From assembly GCA_012514615.1 (NCBI GenBank), contig JAAYZY010000012.1:1-10911 (forward strand): a stretch of 10,911 bases of DNA, in the 5' to 3' direction. Shown here one piece after another: positions 1 to 6,211 of the stretch. A program made the position numbers and the translations under genes. A model generated the notes under the pieces. That model was not told where the DNA came from. It saw only the letters and a program-made list of their open reading frames with translations, and did not search any database. The stretch is from Chloroflexota bacterium. Lineage in GTDB: Bacteria > Chloroflexota > Anaerolineae > DTPP01. Numbering within the stretch: the stretch's first letter is position 1; each line of letters begins with the position of its first letter.

Positions 1-161
1 AGGAAGAAAGCCTGCTGGCCATCGGCCCGAAGCAAACCGAGCAACGGTTGATCGAGCCCCTCACCGCGCCGCGCGCCCGCCTGATCCTCTACTCCACCAT
101 TGGGCTGCTGCCCTTGACGGTGCTCCTAGCGGGAGCGGTCGTCTGGTGGCGGCGGCGCTAG
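1..161 (+). CDS. GldG-like ABC transporter-associated protein, C-terminal end (partial)
   Basis: Only the last 52 codons are present; the first complete codon begins at position 3 and the frame ends in TAG at 159-161. The visible end is a short charged and polar stretch, then about 20 hydrophobic residues (roughly residues 29-48 of the fragment, including IGLLPLTVLLAGAVVWW), then a basic WWRRR tail. A single C-terminal membrane helix with a positive-inside tail is the usual end of GldG/'ABC-type uncharacterized transport' auxiliary proteins. The DUF4340 gene that starts 15 bp downstream is their standard neighbour and supports this call. By family knowledge such proteins sit in the membrane with an ABC-2 permease and ATPase, whose genes would lie left of the window. 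The fragment is too short to prove the family by itself; the assignment rests largely on context. Confidence 0.6.
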   Translation, partial: EESLLAIGPKQTEQRLIEPLTAPRARLILYSTIGLLPLTVLLAGAVVWWRRR

Positions 162-176
162 GGCAGAGAGGGTGTC

Positions 177-758
177 ATGAAGCTCAGAGATACCGCCATC
201 TTGCTGGTCATCTTGGCCCTCCTGGGGGGCTACGTCTACTTCTTCGAATGGCAGGGGGAGGGCGCCGCGGCCACGCCAACGCCCTCCGCGGTCACCCCAC
301 TGTGGGACGTAGAGGCGGCCAACATCGTGGGCCTGGCGGTGCAGGGCCCCCAGGGAGCCATCCGCCTGCACAAGGAGATCACCACCAACGCCTGGCAGAT
401 TCAAGAGCCAACGCAGGAACCGGCCGACAACCTGAGGGTGCACAGCACGGTAGACGCCCTGGCGGGCCTCAGCGCCAGCCGCGCCCTCACCGATGTCACC
501 GACCTGGGAACCTATGGCCTCGCCGCACCGTCTTGGGAAGTAGACATCACGCTCTTGGGAGGGGAGAGCCTGAGCCTCCATGTGGGAGACCAGAACCCCG
601 CCGGGAGCCAATACTACGTCCAACGCGAAGGCGATCCGGCAGTTTACTTGGTGTACCGAAGCTCCATTGAGAGCTTGCAGCGGCTGGCCACAGAGCCGCC
701 CTACCAGCCGACACCGACGCCGACGTCGCCGGCAGCGACCGCCACCGCCGCGCCCTGA
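177..758 (+). CDS. DUF4340 domain-containing membrane-anchored protein
   Basis: A 193-residue protein. Residues 7-23 form one N-terminal hydrophobic segment (signal anchor), so the rest is probably outside the cytoplasm. Residues about 41-172 fit the DUF4340 pattern: a strand-rich domain with YGLAAPSWEVDITLLGG (113-129), the LHVGDQNPAGSQYYV turn (134-148) and a VYLVYRSSIESL end (156-167). The tail (173-193) is a Pro/Thr/Ala low-complexity stretch. The ATG at 177 is preceded by a purine-rich GAGAGG ribosome site and lies 15 bp after the previous stop, so the two genes are very likely cotranscribed. DUF4340 proteins usually follow GldG-like genes in gliding/ABC export loci, but their biochemical function is unknown. 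This one is short: many family members carry two or more copies of the domain, and this appears to have one. No catalytic motif is visible. Confidence 0.8.
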   Translation: MKLRDTAILLVILALLGGYVYFFEWQGEGAAATPTPSAVTPLWDVEAANIVGLAVQGPQGAIRLHKEITTNAWQIQEPTQEPADNLRVHSTVDALAGLSASRALTDVTDLGTYGLAAPSWEVDITLLGGESLSLHVGDQNPAGSQYYVQREGDPAVYLVYRSSIESLQRLATEPPYQPTPTPTSPAATATAAP

Positions 759-800
759 GTCCGCCGGCGCAACGGGCAGCGCGCAGCCAGGCCAGCAGCA

Positions 801-808
801 GGAAGGAG
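801..808 (+). promoter_or_regulatory. Shine-Dalgarno site fixing the GTG start of the sigma factor
   Basis: GGAAGGAG lies 9 bases before the GTG at 818. No in-frame ATG with a comparable site precedes the conserved region 1.1, so this site decides the non-ATG start. Confidence 0.75.
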
Positions 809-817
809 TGCCACAAC

Positions 818-2041
818 GTGTTAGTTGATCTGCAGACCCAGTCGCTGACGCACGTGCGCGCCATCCGACGAATCATCACCCTAGGGCGCAGGCAAGGATT
901 CGTCACCTACAACCAGATCCAAGAGCTCTATCCCCAAGCGGACGAGGATGCCGAAACTCTGGCCAGCCTGGTGCGAGAGCTCTTGGAGGCCGGCATCGCT
1001 GTGGGCGAGGAAGCGCGCGCCAGCGAGGCCGAGCCCAACGATGACCTCCTGGCCAGTGCCGCTGAAGAAGCGGAGGAAGAGGACGAGGAAGGCCCAAGCC
1101 TTCCCGCAGCCCCATCGGACCTCTCGGCCGAACTGCCCAGCGACGATCCCTTCGCCCTCTACCTGCGAGAAGTCTCCTGCTACCCGCTGCTCACGGCCCA
1201 AGAAGAGGTGATCCTGGCCCGACGCATGGAGCGCGGCCGGCGGGCCAGCCAGCGCAGCGCGGTCGGCAACCTGCCCCGCCGCGATCTGGCTCGCCTCAAC
1301 CGCATCATCCAAGACGGCAACGCCGCCCGCGACCACCTCATCAAGGCCAACTCGCGGCTGGTCATCAGCGTAGCCCGCCGCTACGTCGGCCGCGGCGTGC
1401 CGTTTCTGGACCTGATCCAGGAAGGCAACATCGGCCTCATGCGCGCCGTGAAGAAGTTCGACTACAAGCGGGGCTACAAGTTCAGCACCTACGCCACCTG
1501 GTGGATCCGCCAGGCCGTGAGCCGCGCCGTGGCGGACCAAGGCCGCACCATCCGCGTGCCGGTGCACATGCACGACCAGATCCGCCGTTACGCCGAAACC
1601 CGTCGCCGCCTGGCCCAAGAGCTGGGGCGCGACTCCACCACCGAAGAGGTGGCCGAGGCGATGCAGATCCCAGTGCAGAAGGTGGAGCGCATCCAGATGG
1701 CCGCCCAGGTGCCCATCTCCCTGGAGACGCCCATCGGCGACGACGACGACAGCTTTCTGGGCGACCTGATCGAAGACCACACCGCCGAGCCGCCTGTGGA
1801 CGCGGCCACTCGCGAGATCCTGCGGGAGTGCGTGAACGAGGTGCTCACCTCGTTCTCCCCCCGGGAGGTGCGCATCCTCCGGCTGCGCTTCGGCCTGGAA
1901 GACGGCCGCCCCCACACCCTGGAAGAGGTAGGGCGCAAGTTTGGGCTGACCCGCGAGCGCATCCGCCAGATCGAGGCCGAGGCCCTGCAGCGGCTGCGCC
2001 ACCCGCGCCACCGCCGCCGCCTGCAAGACTACCTGCGGTAG
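818..2041 (+). CDS. rpoD: RpoD/SigA-type RNA polymerase sigma factor (primary sigma-70 group)
   Basis: A 407-residue sigma-70 factor that directs core RNA polymerase to -35/-10 promoters. Domains in order: region 1.1-like helices (about 9-65); a very acidic linker (71-91); region 1.2 starting at [10 protein letters not shown] (110-119); regions 2.1-2.4 (about 170-250) with the -10-reading block [16 protein letters not shown] (225-240) and [10 protein letters not shown] (243-252); region 3 (about 255-330); region 4 (about 335-407), with the -35-reading helix-turn-helix [20 protein letters not shown] (367-386) and a terminal [15 protein letters not shown]. Having region 1.1 together with near-consensus regions 2.4 and 4.2 marks a primary or primary-like factor, not an alternative or ECF one. 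It starts at GTG 59 bp after the DUF4340 gene; I see no good promoter in that gap, so it may be read from upstream. Chloroflexota often carry several RpoD paralogues, so whether this is the essential one is not decided here. Confidence 0.93.
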   Translation: MLVDLQTQSLTHVRAIRRIITLGRRQGFVTYNQIQELYPQADEDAETLASLVRELLEAGIAVGEEARASEAEPNDDLLASAAEEAEEEDEEGPSLPAAPSDLSAELPSDDPFALYLREVSCYPLLTAQEEVILARRMERGRRASQRSAVGNLPRRDLARLNRIIQDGNAARDHLIKANSRLVISVARRYVGRGVPFLDLIQEGNIGLMRAVKKFDYKRGYKFSTYATWWIRQAVSRAVADQGRTIRVPVHMHDQIRRYAETRRRLAQELGRDSTTEEVAEAMQIPVQKVERIQMAAQVPISLETPIGDDDDSFLGDLIEDHTAEPPVDAATREILRECVNEVLTSFSPREVRILRLRFGLEDGRPHTLEEVGRKFGLTRERIRQIEAEALQRLRHPRHRRRLQDYLR

Positions 2042-2055
2042 GGGGGGCGCCCCCC
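2042..2055. other. Perfect GC palindrome right after the sigma factor stop
   Basis: Six G, CG, then six C form a perfect 14-bp palindrome immediately after the TAG stop. It could fold as a short hairpin at the end of the sigma mRNA, but the following bases are TCCCC rather than a T-tract. It is at best a weak or non-canonical terminator or a 3'-end-protecting structure. Confidence 0.3.
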
Positions 2056-2075
2056 TCCCCACTGCCTAGCGACAG

Positions 2076-2104
2076 TTGCCATCCTTCCGTCCCCGTGCTA
2101 CAAT
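2076..2104 (+). promoter_or_regulatory. Sigma-70 type promoter for the YchF-type NTPase gene
   Basis: The -35 box is TTGCCA (2076-2081) and the -10 box is TACAAT (2099-2104), each 5 of 6 to consensus, with an exact 17-bp spacer. A TGC directly before the -10 (2096-2098) gives an extended -10 element. The predicted start is about 2111, leaving a leader of roughly 93 nt that holds two stem-loops. It lies in the only sizeable gap between the sigma factor and NTPase genes, so the NTPase can be expressed separately from the sigma gene. Confidence 0.75.
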
Positions 2105-2113
2105 GGCCCAGTG

Positions 2114-2137
2114 CAGGGCGGCCAAGGGGCCGCCCTG
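2114..2137 (+). promoter_or_regulatory. Stem-loop 1 at the predicted 5' end of the NTPase mRNA
   Basis: A perfect 10-bp stem, CAGGGCGGCC paired with GGCCGCCCTG, closes an AAGG loop. It begins about 3 nt after the predicted transcription start. No U-tract follows, so it is not a standard terminator. A 5'-terminal hairpin of this sort can protect an mRNA from 5'-end-dependent decay; that role is inferred here. Confidence 0.55.
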
Positions 2138-2163
2138 TTGCTGTGCCCCAGGCGCAGACACAC

Positions 2164-2184
2164 CACCCTTGCCCAGCAAGGGTG
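2164..2184 (+). promoter_or_regulatory. Stem-loop 2 just upstream of the NTPase ribosome site
   Basis: CACCCTTGC pairs perfectly with GCAAGGGTG over 9 bp around a CCA loop. It ends 5 nt before the GGAAGGA ribosome-binding site (2190-2196) of the gene starting at 2204. The position would suit translational control or a protein-binding site, but no known riboswitch or leader class is recognised. Confidence 0.5.
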
Positions 2185-2203
2185 CAGACGGAAGGACTCC
2201 TCA

Positions 2204-3259
2204 ATGGAAATCGCCATCATCGGCTTCCCCAATAGCTCCAAGACCACCATCTTCAACGCCCTCACCCGCGGCCAGGTGGAGACCACCGCCGTGCCTTCGG
2301 CCAAGCTGGAGGTGCACACCGCCGTGGTGCAGGTGCCCGACCCCCGGGTGGACGCCCTCAGCACGATGTTCCGCCCCCGCAAGACCACCTATGCCCGCGT
2401 CACCTACAACGACATCGCCGGCATGGCCCGGGGCATGAGCCGGCAGAGCGGCTTCTCCGGCGGCCTGCTCAACCTCCTCAGCAGCAGCGAGGCGCTGATG
2501 CACGTGGTGCGCGCCTTCCAAGACGACACCGTGCCATCGGAGAAGGGCGTGGACCCGACCCGGGACATCGCCGACATGGATACCGAGCTGATGCTGGCCG
2601 ATCTGGCCGTGGTGGAGAAGAAGGTGGAACGCCTGGGCAAAGAGCGGAAAGACAACCGCGACGAGCTCACCCTCTTCGCCCGGCTGCAAGCGGCCCTAGA
2701 GGAGGGCCAGCCCTTGCGCGACCTGGAGTTCACCCCCGACGAGGCCAAGAGCCTGCGCGGCTACGGCTTCCTCAGCCTCAAGCCGATGCTGCTGGTTCTG
2801 AACGTAGGCGACGCCGCCGAGGCTGCCGCCCAGATCCCCGCCTATGACCACCGCCAGTCGCTCCTCCTCACCCTCCACGGCCGCCTGGAGGCGGAGATCG
2901 CCCAGCTCGACTCGGAAGAAGCGCAAGCATTCTTGCAGGAGTACGGCATCGCCGAGCCGACGCTGAACCGCGTCATCCGCGCCTCCTACGACCTGCTGGG
3001 CCTTCAGTCGTTCTTCACTGTGGGGGAAGACGAGGTGCGCGCCTGGACGGTGCGTCGCGGGGCCACCGCGGTGGAGGCGGCCGGCGCCATCCACACCGAC
3101 CTAGCCCGCGGCTTCATCCGCGCTGAAGTGGTCGCCTACGACGACATGGTGGCCTGCGGCAGCCTGGTCGAGGTGCGCGCCCGGGGGCTGCTGCGCTTGG
3201 CCAAGCGGGATTACATCGTCCAAGACGGCGACATCTTGAACATCCGCTTCGCCGTGTAG
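2204..3259 (+). CDS. ychF: YchF/Obg-type P-loop NTPase with C-terminal TGS-like (DUF933) domain, divergent
   Basis: A 351-residue protein, slightly shorter than typical YchF (about 363). YchF proteins are ribosome-associated ATPases/GTPases. The G domain runs from residue 1, with the P-loop at 7-14 (GFPNSSKT) and switch II at D70-I-A-G73. The YchF block HVVRAFQDD (100-108) follows, then KGVDPTRDI and the TELMLADLAVVEKKVERL coiled helix (127-144). The end (about 268-350) is a strong TGS/DUF933 match: FFTVGEDEVRAWTVRRG, AAGAIHTDLARGFIRAEV, DYIVQDGDILNIRF. Two oddities: the P-loop glycine just before Lys13 is Ser12, and the base-specificity motif, NxxE in YchF, reads NVGD (200-203). The ATG at 2204 is chosen because GGAAGGA precedes it by 7 nt; the frame extends upstream to a GTG at 2111, but that part overlaps the leader hairpins and lacks homology. 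It has its own promoter. It could be a specialised paralogue rather than the housekeeping YchF. Confidence 0.85.
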   Translation: MEIAIIGFPNSSKTTIFNALTRGQVETTAVPSAKLEVHTAVVQVPDPRVDALSTMFRPRKTTYARVTYNDIAGMARGMSRQSGFSGGLLNLLSSSEALMHVVRAFQDDTVPSEKGVDPTRDIADMDTELMLADLAVVEKKVERLGKERKDNRDELTLFARLQAALEEGQPLRDLEFTPDEAKSLRGYGFLSLKPMLLVLNVGDAAEAAAQIPAYDHRQSLLLTLHGRLEAEIAQLDSEEAQAFLQEYGIAEPTLNRVIRASYDLLGLQSFFTVGEDEVRAWTVRRGATAVEAAGAIHTDLARGFIRAEVVAYDDMVACGSLVEVRARGLLRLAKRDYIVQDGDILNIRFAV

Positions 3260-3273
3260 GGAGCCCGCGCCCC

Positions 3274-3984
3274 TCAGATGATCAGCGACACGCCCAAGAG
3301 CAGGATCATCACCCCCACCAACTGGCGGAACCGCTCTCGGTTCACTAGCGCATCGAGGCGCGCCCCCACCACGATGCCCAGGAGGATCGCCGGCGCCATG
3401 AACAGGTAGTGAGAGAGCACCGTGCCATTGAAGTGGCCGGCCAAGGCGTGGGTACCCACCACCAGGGTCGCGTTCACCAGGAAGGCCGCCTGCAAGATGG
3501 CCCGGAACTCCTCTTTGGGCCAGCAGCGCAGCGCACCGTAGACCACCACCGGCGGGCCCATGGTATTGTAGGCTCCTCCCAGACAGCCGGAGAGGAAGCC
3601 AGCCAGGTAGACCCAGCGGGATGAGCAGGCCTGCCGCAGGGCCGGCCGCAGCAGCTCGTACAGGGCATAGGCCACCAACAGCGCTCCCAGCACCCCCTGC
3701 ACCAACGCCTCGTCCAACGCCGTCAGCGCCCAGATGCCCACCGGCGCCCCCAGGGCAGACCCCAGCGCCAAGCGGCCCACCTCTCGCAGGTCCACCGAAT
3801 CTCGGTGGCGGATCAGATTGACCAGATAGACGGTGAAGCCGGCCAGCGCCACCAACGGCGCTGCCGTGCGGATGCCCAAGAGCAGCGTCACCAGCGGCAT
3901 GACCACGAGGGCAAACCCGAAGCCAGTCAGCGTCTGCTGCAGGGCCGCGGCCAGGGCGATGACAACCAACAGGAAGTTGGTCAA
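3274..3984 (-). CDS. TauE/SafE (TSUP) family membrane permease
   Basis: A 236-residue, highly hydrophobic protein with about seven to eight membrane segments in two halves, as in the TauE/SafE family (usually about 240-260 residues). These are presumed exporters or importers of organosulfur compounds, sulfite or related anions. Family signatures are QQTLTGFGFALVVMPL (16-31) in the first half and the repeat-half motif GCLGGAYNTMGPPVVVYGAL (133-152), followed by WPKEEFRAILQAAF (155-168). The substrate cannot be told from sequence, and no sulfur gene is adjacent. No ATG or GTG precedes the first helix in frame. I chose the TTG at 3984 because GGAG stands 7 nt upstream and the helix starts at once; a longer version from the TTG at 4077 adds 31 non-conserved, Gly/Pro-rich residues. 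It lies 112 bp downstream of the HhH gene on the same strand, and its stop is 14 bp from the convergent NTPase stop. Confidence 0.88.
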   Translation of the reverse strand: MTNFLLVVIALAAALQQTLTGFGFALVVMPLVTLLLGIRTAAPLVALAGFTVYLVNLIRHRDSVDLREVGRLALGSALGAPVGIWALTALDEALVQGVLGALLVAYALYELLRPALRQACSSRWVYLAGFLSGCLGGAYNTMGPPVVVYGALRCWPKEEFRAILQAAFLVNATLVVGTHALAGHFNGTVLSHYLFMAPAILLGIVVGARLDALVNRERFRQLVGVMILLLGVSLII

Positions 3985-3991
3985 GACGACA

Positions 3992-3995
3992 CTCC
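3992..3995 (-). promoter_or_regulatory. Ribosome site supporting the TTG start of the TauE/SafE gene
   Basis: On the minus strand TGGAGT (core GGAG) stands 7 nt before the TTG at 3984. The other in-frame TTG codons (4005, 4077) lack a comparable site. This is the main reason for the shorter protein. Confidence 0.5.
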
Positions 3996-4096
3996 ACGCG
4001 CACAAGATGACGCCCGGACCAGGGCTGCCGAGGCGGTAGCCTCCGCGGCTCTGGCCGGGCGAATGGATCAGCCACAACCCCCTGAGCTACGACGCC

Positions 4097-4894
4097 TTAC
4101 ACACGCCGTCCCCCTTTGAGCTTGTCGGTCAACGCCTCCAAGTCGGCCCAGCGCCCGGCTGCCGCAAGCGCCGCCTGCTCAGGCCAGGTGGTGGGGTCAG
4201 CCAAGCGCGCCAGGCGTGGGTCAGCCGCCTCCAAGATCTCCAGCAGGCGAGCCGGGGCGGTCTCCGCCAGTTGGGCGAAGGTGGTCACCCCTGCGGCGCG
4301 CAACAAGCTGGCGATCTTCGGCCCGATCCCCTCCAAGAAGGTCAGGTCGTTCGGCGTGGCCGGCTGGCGCACCTGCACCGCCCCAATCTGGGCCGCGCGC
4401 TCGGGCCAGGCGCTGGGGTCGGCCAAGCGAAGAAGGCGCGGGTCCGCAGCCTCAAGGACCTCCCGCAAGCGGCTGGGCTCCGTCTGCGCCAGCGTGGCAA
4501 ACGATCGGATCCCCGCGCCGTGCAGCACCGCGGCAATGCGTGGGCCGATGCCCTCCAAGCGGGTCAGGTCATCGTCCGCCGCGGCTTCCACCCCCGCCAT
4601 CGCTGCCGGCGCAGGCGGCGGCTGAACGGCCACATCCACCCCCTCTGGGGCCCGCTGCGAGAACGGGGGTTCCGCCATCGCCTCCGGCGCAGGCGGGGGC
4701 GCTTCCGTCGTCTGCACCGGCCGGTATTCCGGCTCGCTGGGGACGCCCGGCCCTCTCTTGGCCAACTGCGCTGGCTCCTCGTTCCGCCACATCCTGCGCA
4801 CAATCAGATACAGGGCATACAGGGCCACCAGCAAGACGGCAAACAGCAGGAAGCCCAGGAAGATGATGACCAGCAGCCCATACCTCATCGCCAT
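4097..4894 (-). CDS. Membrane-anchored protein with two tandem helix-hairpin-helix (HhH_5-like) modules
   Basis: A 265-residue protein. Residues 6-33 are one long hydrophobic helix followed by basic RRMWR, so the bulk is probably cytoplasmic. Residues about 40-105 form a Pro/Ala/Glu-rich flexible linker. Two near-identical modules follow, at 109-171 and 183-245. Each opens with DLTxLEGIGP(R/K)IA, the GIGP hairpin of HhH folds, continues with an AG(I/V)xxFAxLA(Q/E)T block and ends with an LEAADPRLxRLADPxxWPE(R/Q)A helix. HhH hairpins bind DNA backbone non-specifically in many proteins, but related modules also serve as protein contacts, so the function is unknown. The start at 4894 is preceded by AAAGGAG at an 8-nt distance; an upstream extension to 4969 runs through the promoter and is not real. 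The TauE/SafE gene follows in the same direction. Such GIGP-repeat proteins are common in Chloroflexota by my recollection, but none is functionally defined. Confidence 0.85.
   Translation of the reverse strand: MAMRYGLLVIIFLGFLLFAVLLVALYALYLIVRRMWRNEEPAQLAKRGPGVPSEPEYRPVQTTEAPPPAPEAMAEPPFSQRAPEGVDVAVQPPPAPAAMAGVEAAADDDLTRLEGIGPRIAAVLHGAGIRSFATLAQTEPSRLREVLEAADPRLLRLADPSAWPERAAQIGAVQVRQPATPNDLTFLEGIGPKIASLLRAAGVTTFAQLAETAPARLLEILEAADPRLARLADPTTWPEQAALAAAGRWADLEALTDKLKGGRRV
4160..4348 (-). repeat. HhH module 2 (internal protein repeat, second copy)
   Basis: Encodes residues 183-245, the C-terminal copy of the HhH module, with LEGIGPKIA, FAQLAET, LEAADPRL and LADPTTWPE. The two copies are separated by about 11 residues (GAVQVRQPATP). 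Confidence 0.85.
4382..4570 (-). repeat. HhH module 1 (internal protein repeat, first copy)
   Basis: Encodes residues 109-171 of the membrane-anchored HhH protein. It aligns without gaps to the second copy at a 74-residue offset; LEGIGP, FATLAQT, LEAADPRL and LADPSAWPE are all matched in copy 2 with few changes. The similarity is also visible in DNA, for example around the two segments coding for LEGIGP. Confidence 0.85.
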
Positions 4895-4902
4895 CGCCGT
4901 TG

Positions 4903-4909
4903 CTCCTTT
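4903..4909 (-). promoter_or_regulatory. Shine-Dalgarno site of the HhH gene
   Basis: AAAGGAG on the minus strand, 8 nt before the ATG at 4894. It decides for that ATG over a second in-frame ATG two codons later and over the long upstream extension. Confidence 0.7.
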
Positions 4910-4957
4910 CCACGTGTGGGAACAGACGTGCTCAGCGTACGGACTCCAAGCCCGGCC

Positions 4958-4963
4958 ATTATA
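4958..4963 (-). promoter_or_regulatory. Extended -10 promoter element for the HhH-TauE/SafE unit
   Basis: A perfect TATAAT on the minus strand, preceded by TGG, gives the extended -10 form TGnTATAAT. No convincing -35 box lies 16-18 bp upstream, which extended -10 promoters tolerate. The predicted start is near 4951, giving a leader of about 57 nt before the ATG at 4894. Confidence 0.6.
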
Positions 4964-5017
4964 CCACAAGGACCAGTTTCCTGCATCCCAGGGAGGCCCA
5001 CCCCGCTGTCGGGCAAC

Positions 5018-5046
5018 TTGACGGCCCGCCCCATCGCGGCTATCAT
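5018..5046 (+). promoter_or_regulatory. Sigma-70 type promoter for the FemAB-RACo-GalE unit
   Basis: The -35 box is TTGACG (5018-5023) and the -10 box is TATCAT (5041-5046), each 5 of 6 to consensus, with a 17-bp spacer. The predicted start is near 5053, about 20 nt before the ATG at 5073. Together with the minus-strand -10 at 4958-4963 it makes the 178-bp gap a divergent promoter region. Confidence 0.75.
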
Positions 5047-5072
5047 GTCCCTAGTTGCCCGGGGAGTCGCCC

Positions 5073-6179
5073 ATGTCGGTACGCATCCTCCACAACCCCT
5101 CCGACCAACAGCAGGGAGCCTGGGACGCCTTCCTCGCCGCCCACCCGGGAGGTCATGTGCTGCAGACCAGCCGCTGGGCCGCTCTCAAGGCCCGATTCGG
5201 TTGGCGACCCTGCCTGGTGCAGCTAGTGCAGGGGGGCGCCATCCAGGCCGGAGCCGCCCTGCTCTTCCGCCGCCTGCCCCTGGGCCAGACCCTGGCCTAC
5301 GTGCCCAAAGGCCCAGTCGTCTGCTGGGACCAGGCCGACCAGGCCCAGGAGTTGTTGGCCGCCCTCAGGCAGGCGGCGCAGGCCGGCCGCGCCTGGTCGT
5401 TGACGCTGGAACCGGAGCTCCCCCAGGGCCATCCGGCGGTAGACACGCTAACACGCGCCGGCTTCCAGCCCGCGCCCCGGGCCATCCAGCCCCGCAGCAC
5501 CATCTGGGTGGACCTGCAAGGCTCTCCCCAAGAGGCCTTGGAACGGATGAAACCCAAGACACGCTACAACCTCCGCCTGGCCAGCCGCAAGGGCGTCGTG
5601 GTGCGCCCCGCCCAAGAGGCCGACCTGCCCGCCTTCTACCGCCTCATGCAGACCACCGCCGCCCGTGACGGCTTCCCCGTCCATGCATCCGCCTACTATG
5701 AAGAGGCCTACCGCCTCTTCGTGCCGTCCGGCTGGGCCCAGGTGCTGCTGGCCTACGGGGAGGAGGGGCTGCTGGGCGGGCTGATGGTCTTTGCCTTCGG
5801 GCCGACGGCCTGGTACATGTACGGGGCCTCGGCCGACGTGGGCCGCCAACGGATGCCCAACCACCTGCTGCAGTGGGAAGCGATGCAGTGGGCCCGCAGC
5901 CGCGGCTGCCGCACCTACGATCTGTGGGGCATCCCCGACGAAGTGGGGCAGCAACCCAGCGCCTACCAGGCCACCGTCACCGAACGCGGCGACGGCCTCT
6001 GGGGCGTCTACCGCTTCAAACAGGGGTTCGGCGGGCAGGTGGTGCGCACGGTGGGCGCTTGGCAGCAGGTCTACTCCCGCCCGGGCCACTGGCTAGCCGA
6101 GGAGGCGTGGCCGGGGGTCCGCCGCCTGTGGCGGGCGTTGCGCCAGCCAGGCCAGCCGTCGGCCGCCGACCGCGGCTGA
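5073..6179 (+). CDS. FemAB/FemX-like aminoacyltransferase (peptidoglycan bridge formation, GNAT fold)
   Basis: A 368-residue protein of the FemABX type. Members transfer amino acids from aminoacyl-tRNA to lipid II or otherwise conjugate amino acids at the cell envelope; they act in the cytoplasm on membrane-bound precursors. The two GNAT-like halves are visible. The first has LQTSRWAALKARFGWRP (30-46) and LAYVPKGPVV (74-83). The bridging motif TIWVDLQGSPQEALERMKPK and TRYNLRLASRKGVVV (143-177) is highly typical. The second half has AWYMYGASA (246-254), PNHLLQWEAMQWARSRGCRTYDLWGIP (262-288) and YRFKQGFGG (313-321). The long coiled-coil arm of staphylococcal FemA appears absent, as in FemX. The ATG at 5073 follows GGGGAG by 6 nt. 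The RACo-like gene begins 32 bp after its stop. The substrate, and whether the bridge is serine, alanine or glycine, cannot be inferred; many Chloroflexota have unusual envelopes, so the acceptor may not be classical lipid II. Confidence 0.88.
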   Translation: MSVRILHNPSDQQQGAWDAFLAAHPGGHVLQTSRWAALKARFGWRPCLVQLVQGGAIQAGAALLFRRLPLGQTLAYVPKGPVVCWDQADQAQELLAALRQAAQAGRAWSLTLEPELPQGHPAVDTLTRAGFQPAPRAIQPRSTIWVDLQGSPQEALERMKPKTRYNLRLASRKGVVVRPAQEADLPAFYRLMQTTAARDGFPVHASAYYEEAYRLFVPSGWAQVLLAYGEEGLLGGLMVFAFGPTAWYMYGASADVGRQRMPNHLLQWEAMQWARSRGCRTYDLWGIPDEVGQQPSAYQATVTERGDGLWGVYRFKQGFGGQVVRTVGAWQQVYSRPGHWLAEEAWPGVRRLWRALRQPGQPSAADRG

Positions 6180-6211
6180 GCCGCCGCCGACACGCTGCAG
6201 AAGGACAGGCC

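Noticed and set aside
881..2062. Long open frame on the minus strand opposite the sigma factor gene (about 390 codons)
   Set aside because: It is antisense to a gene with every sigma-70 region conserved, its translation is rich in His/Gly/Ala with no recognisable domain, and long antisense frames are normal in DNA this GC-rich.
4075..4090. Minus-strand string GTAGCTCAGGGGGTTG resembling a tRNA D-arm
   Set aside because: The D-stem does not close, and no anticodon stem, T-arm GGTTC loop or acceptor pairing follows.
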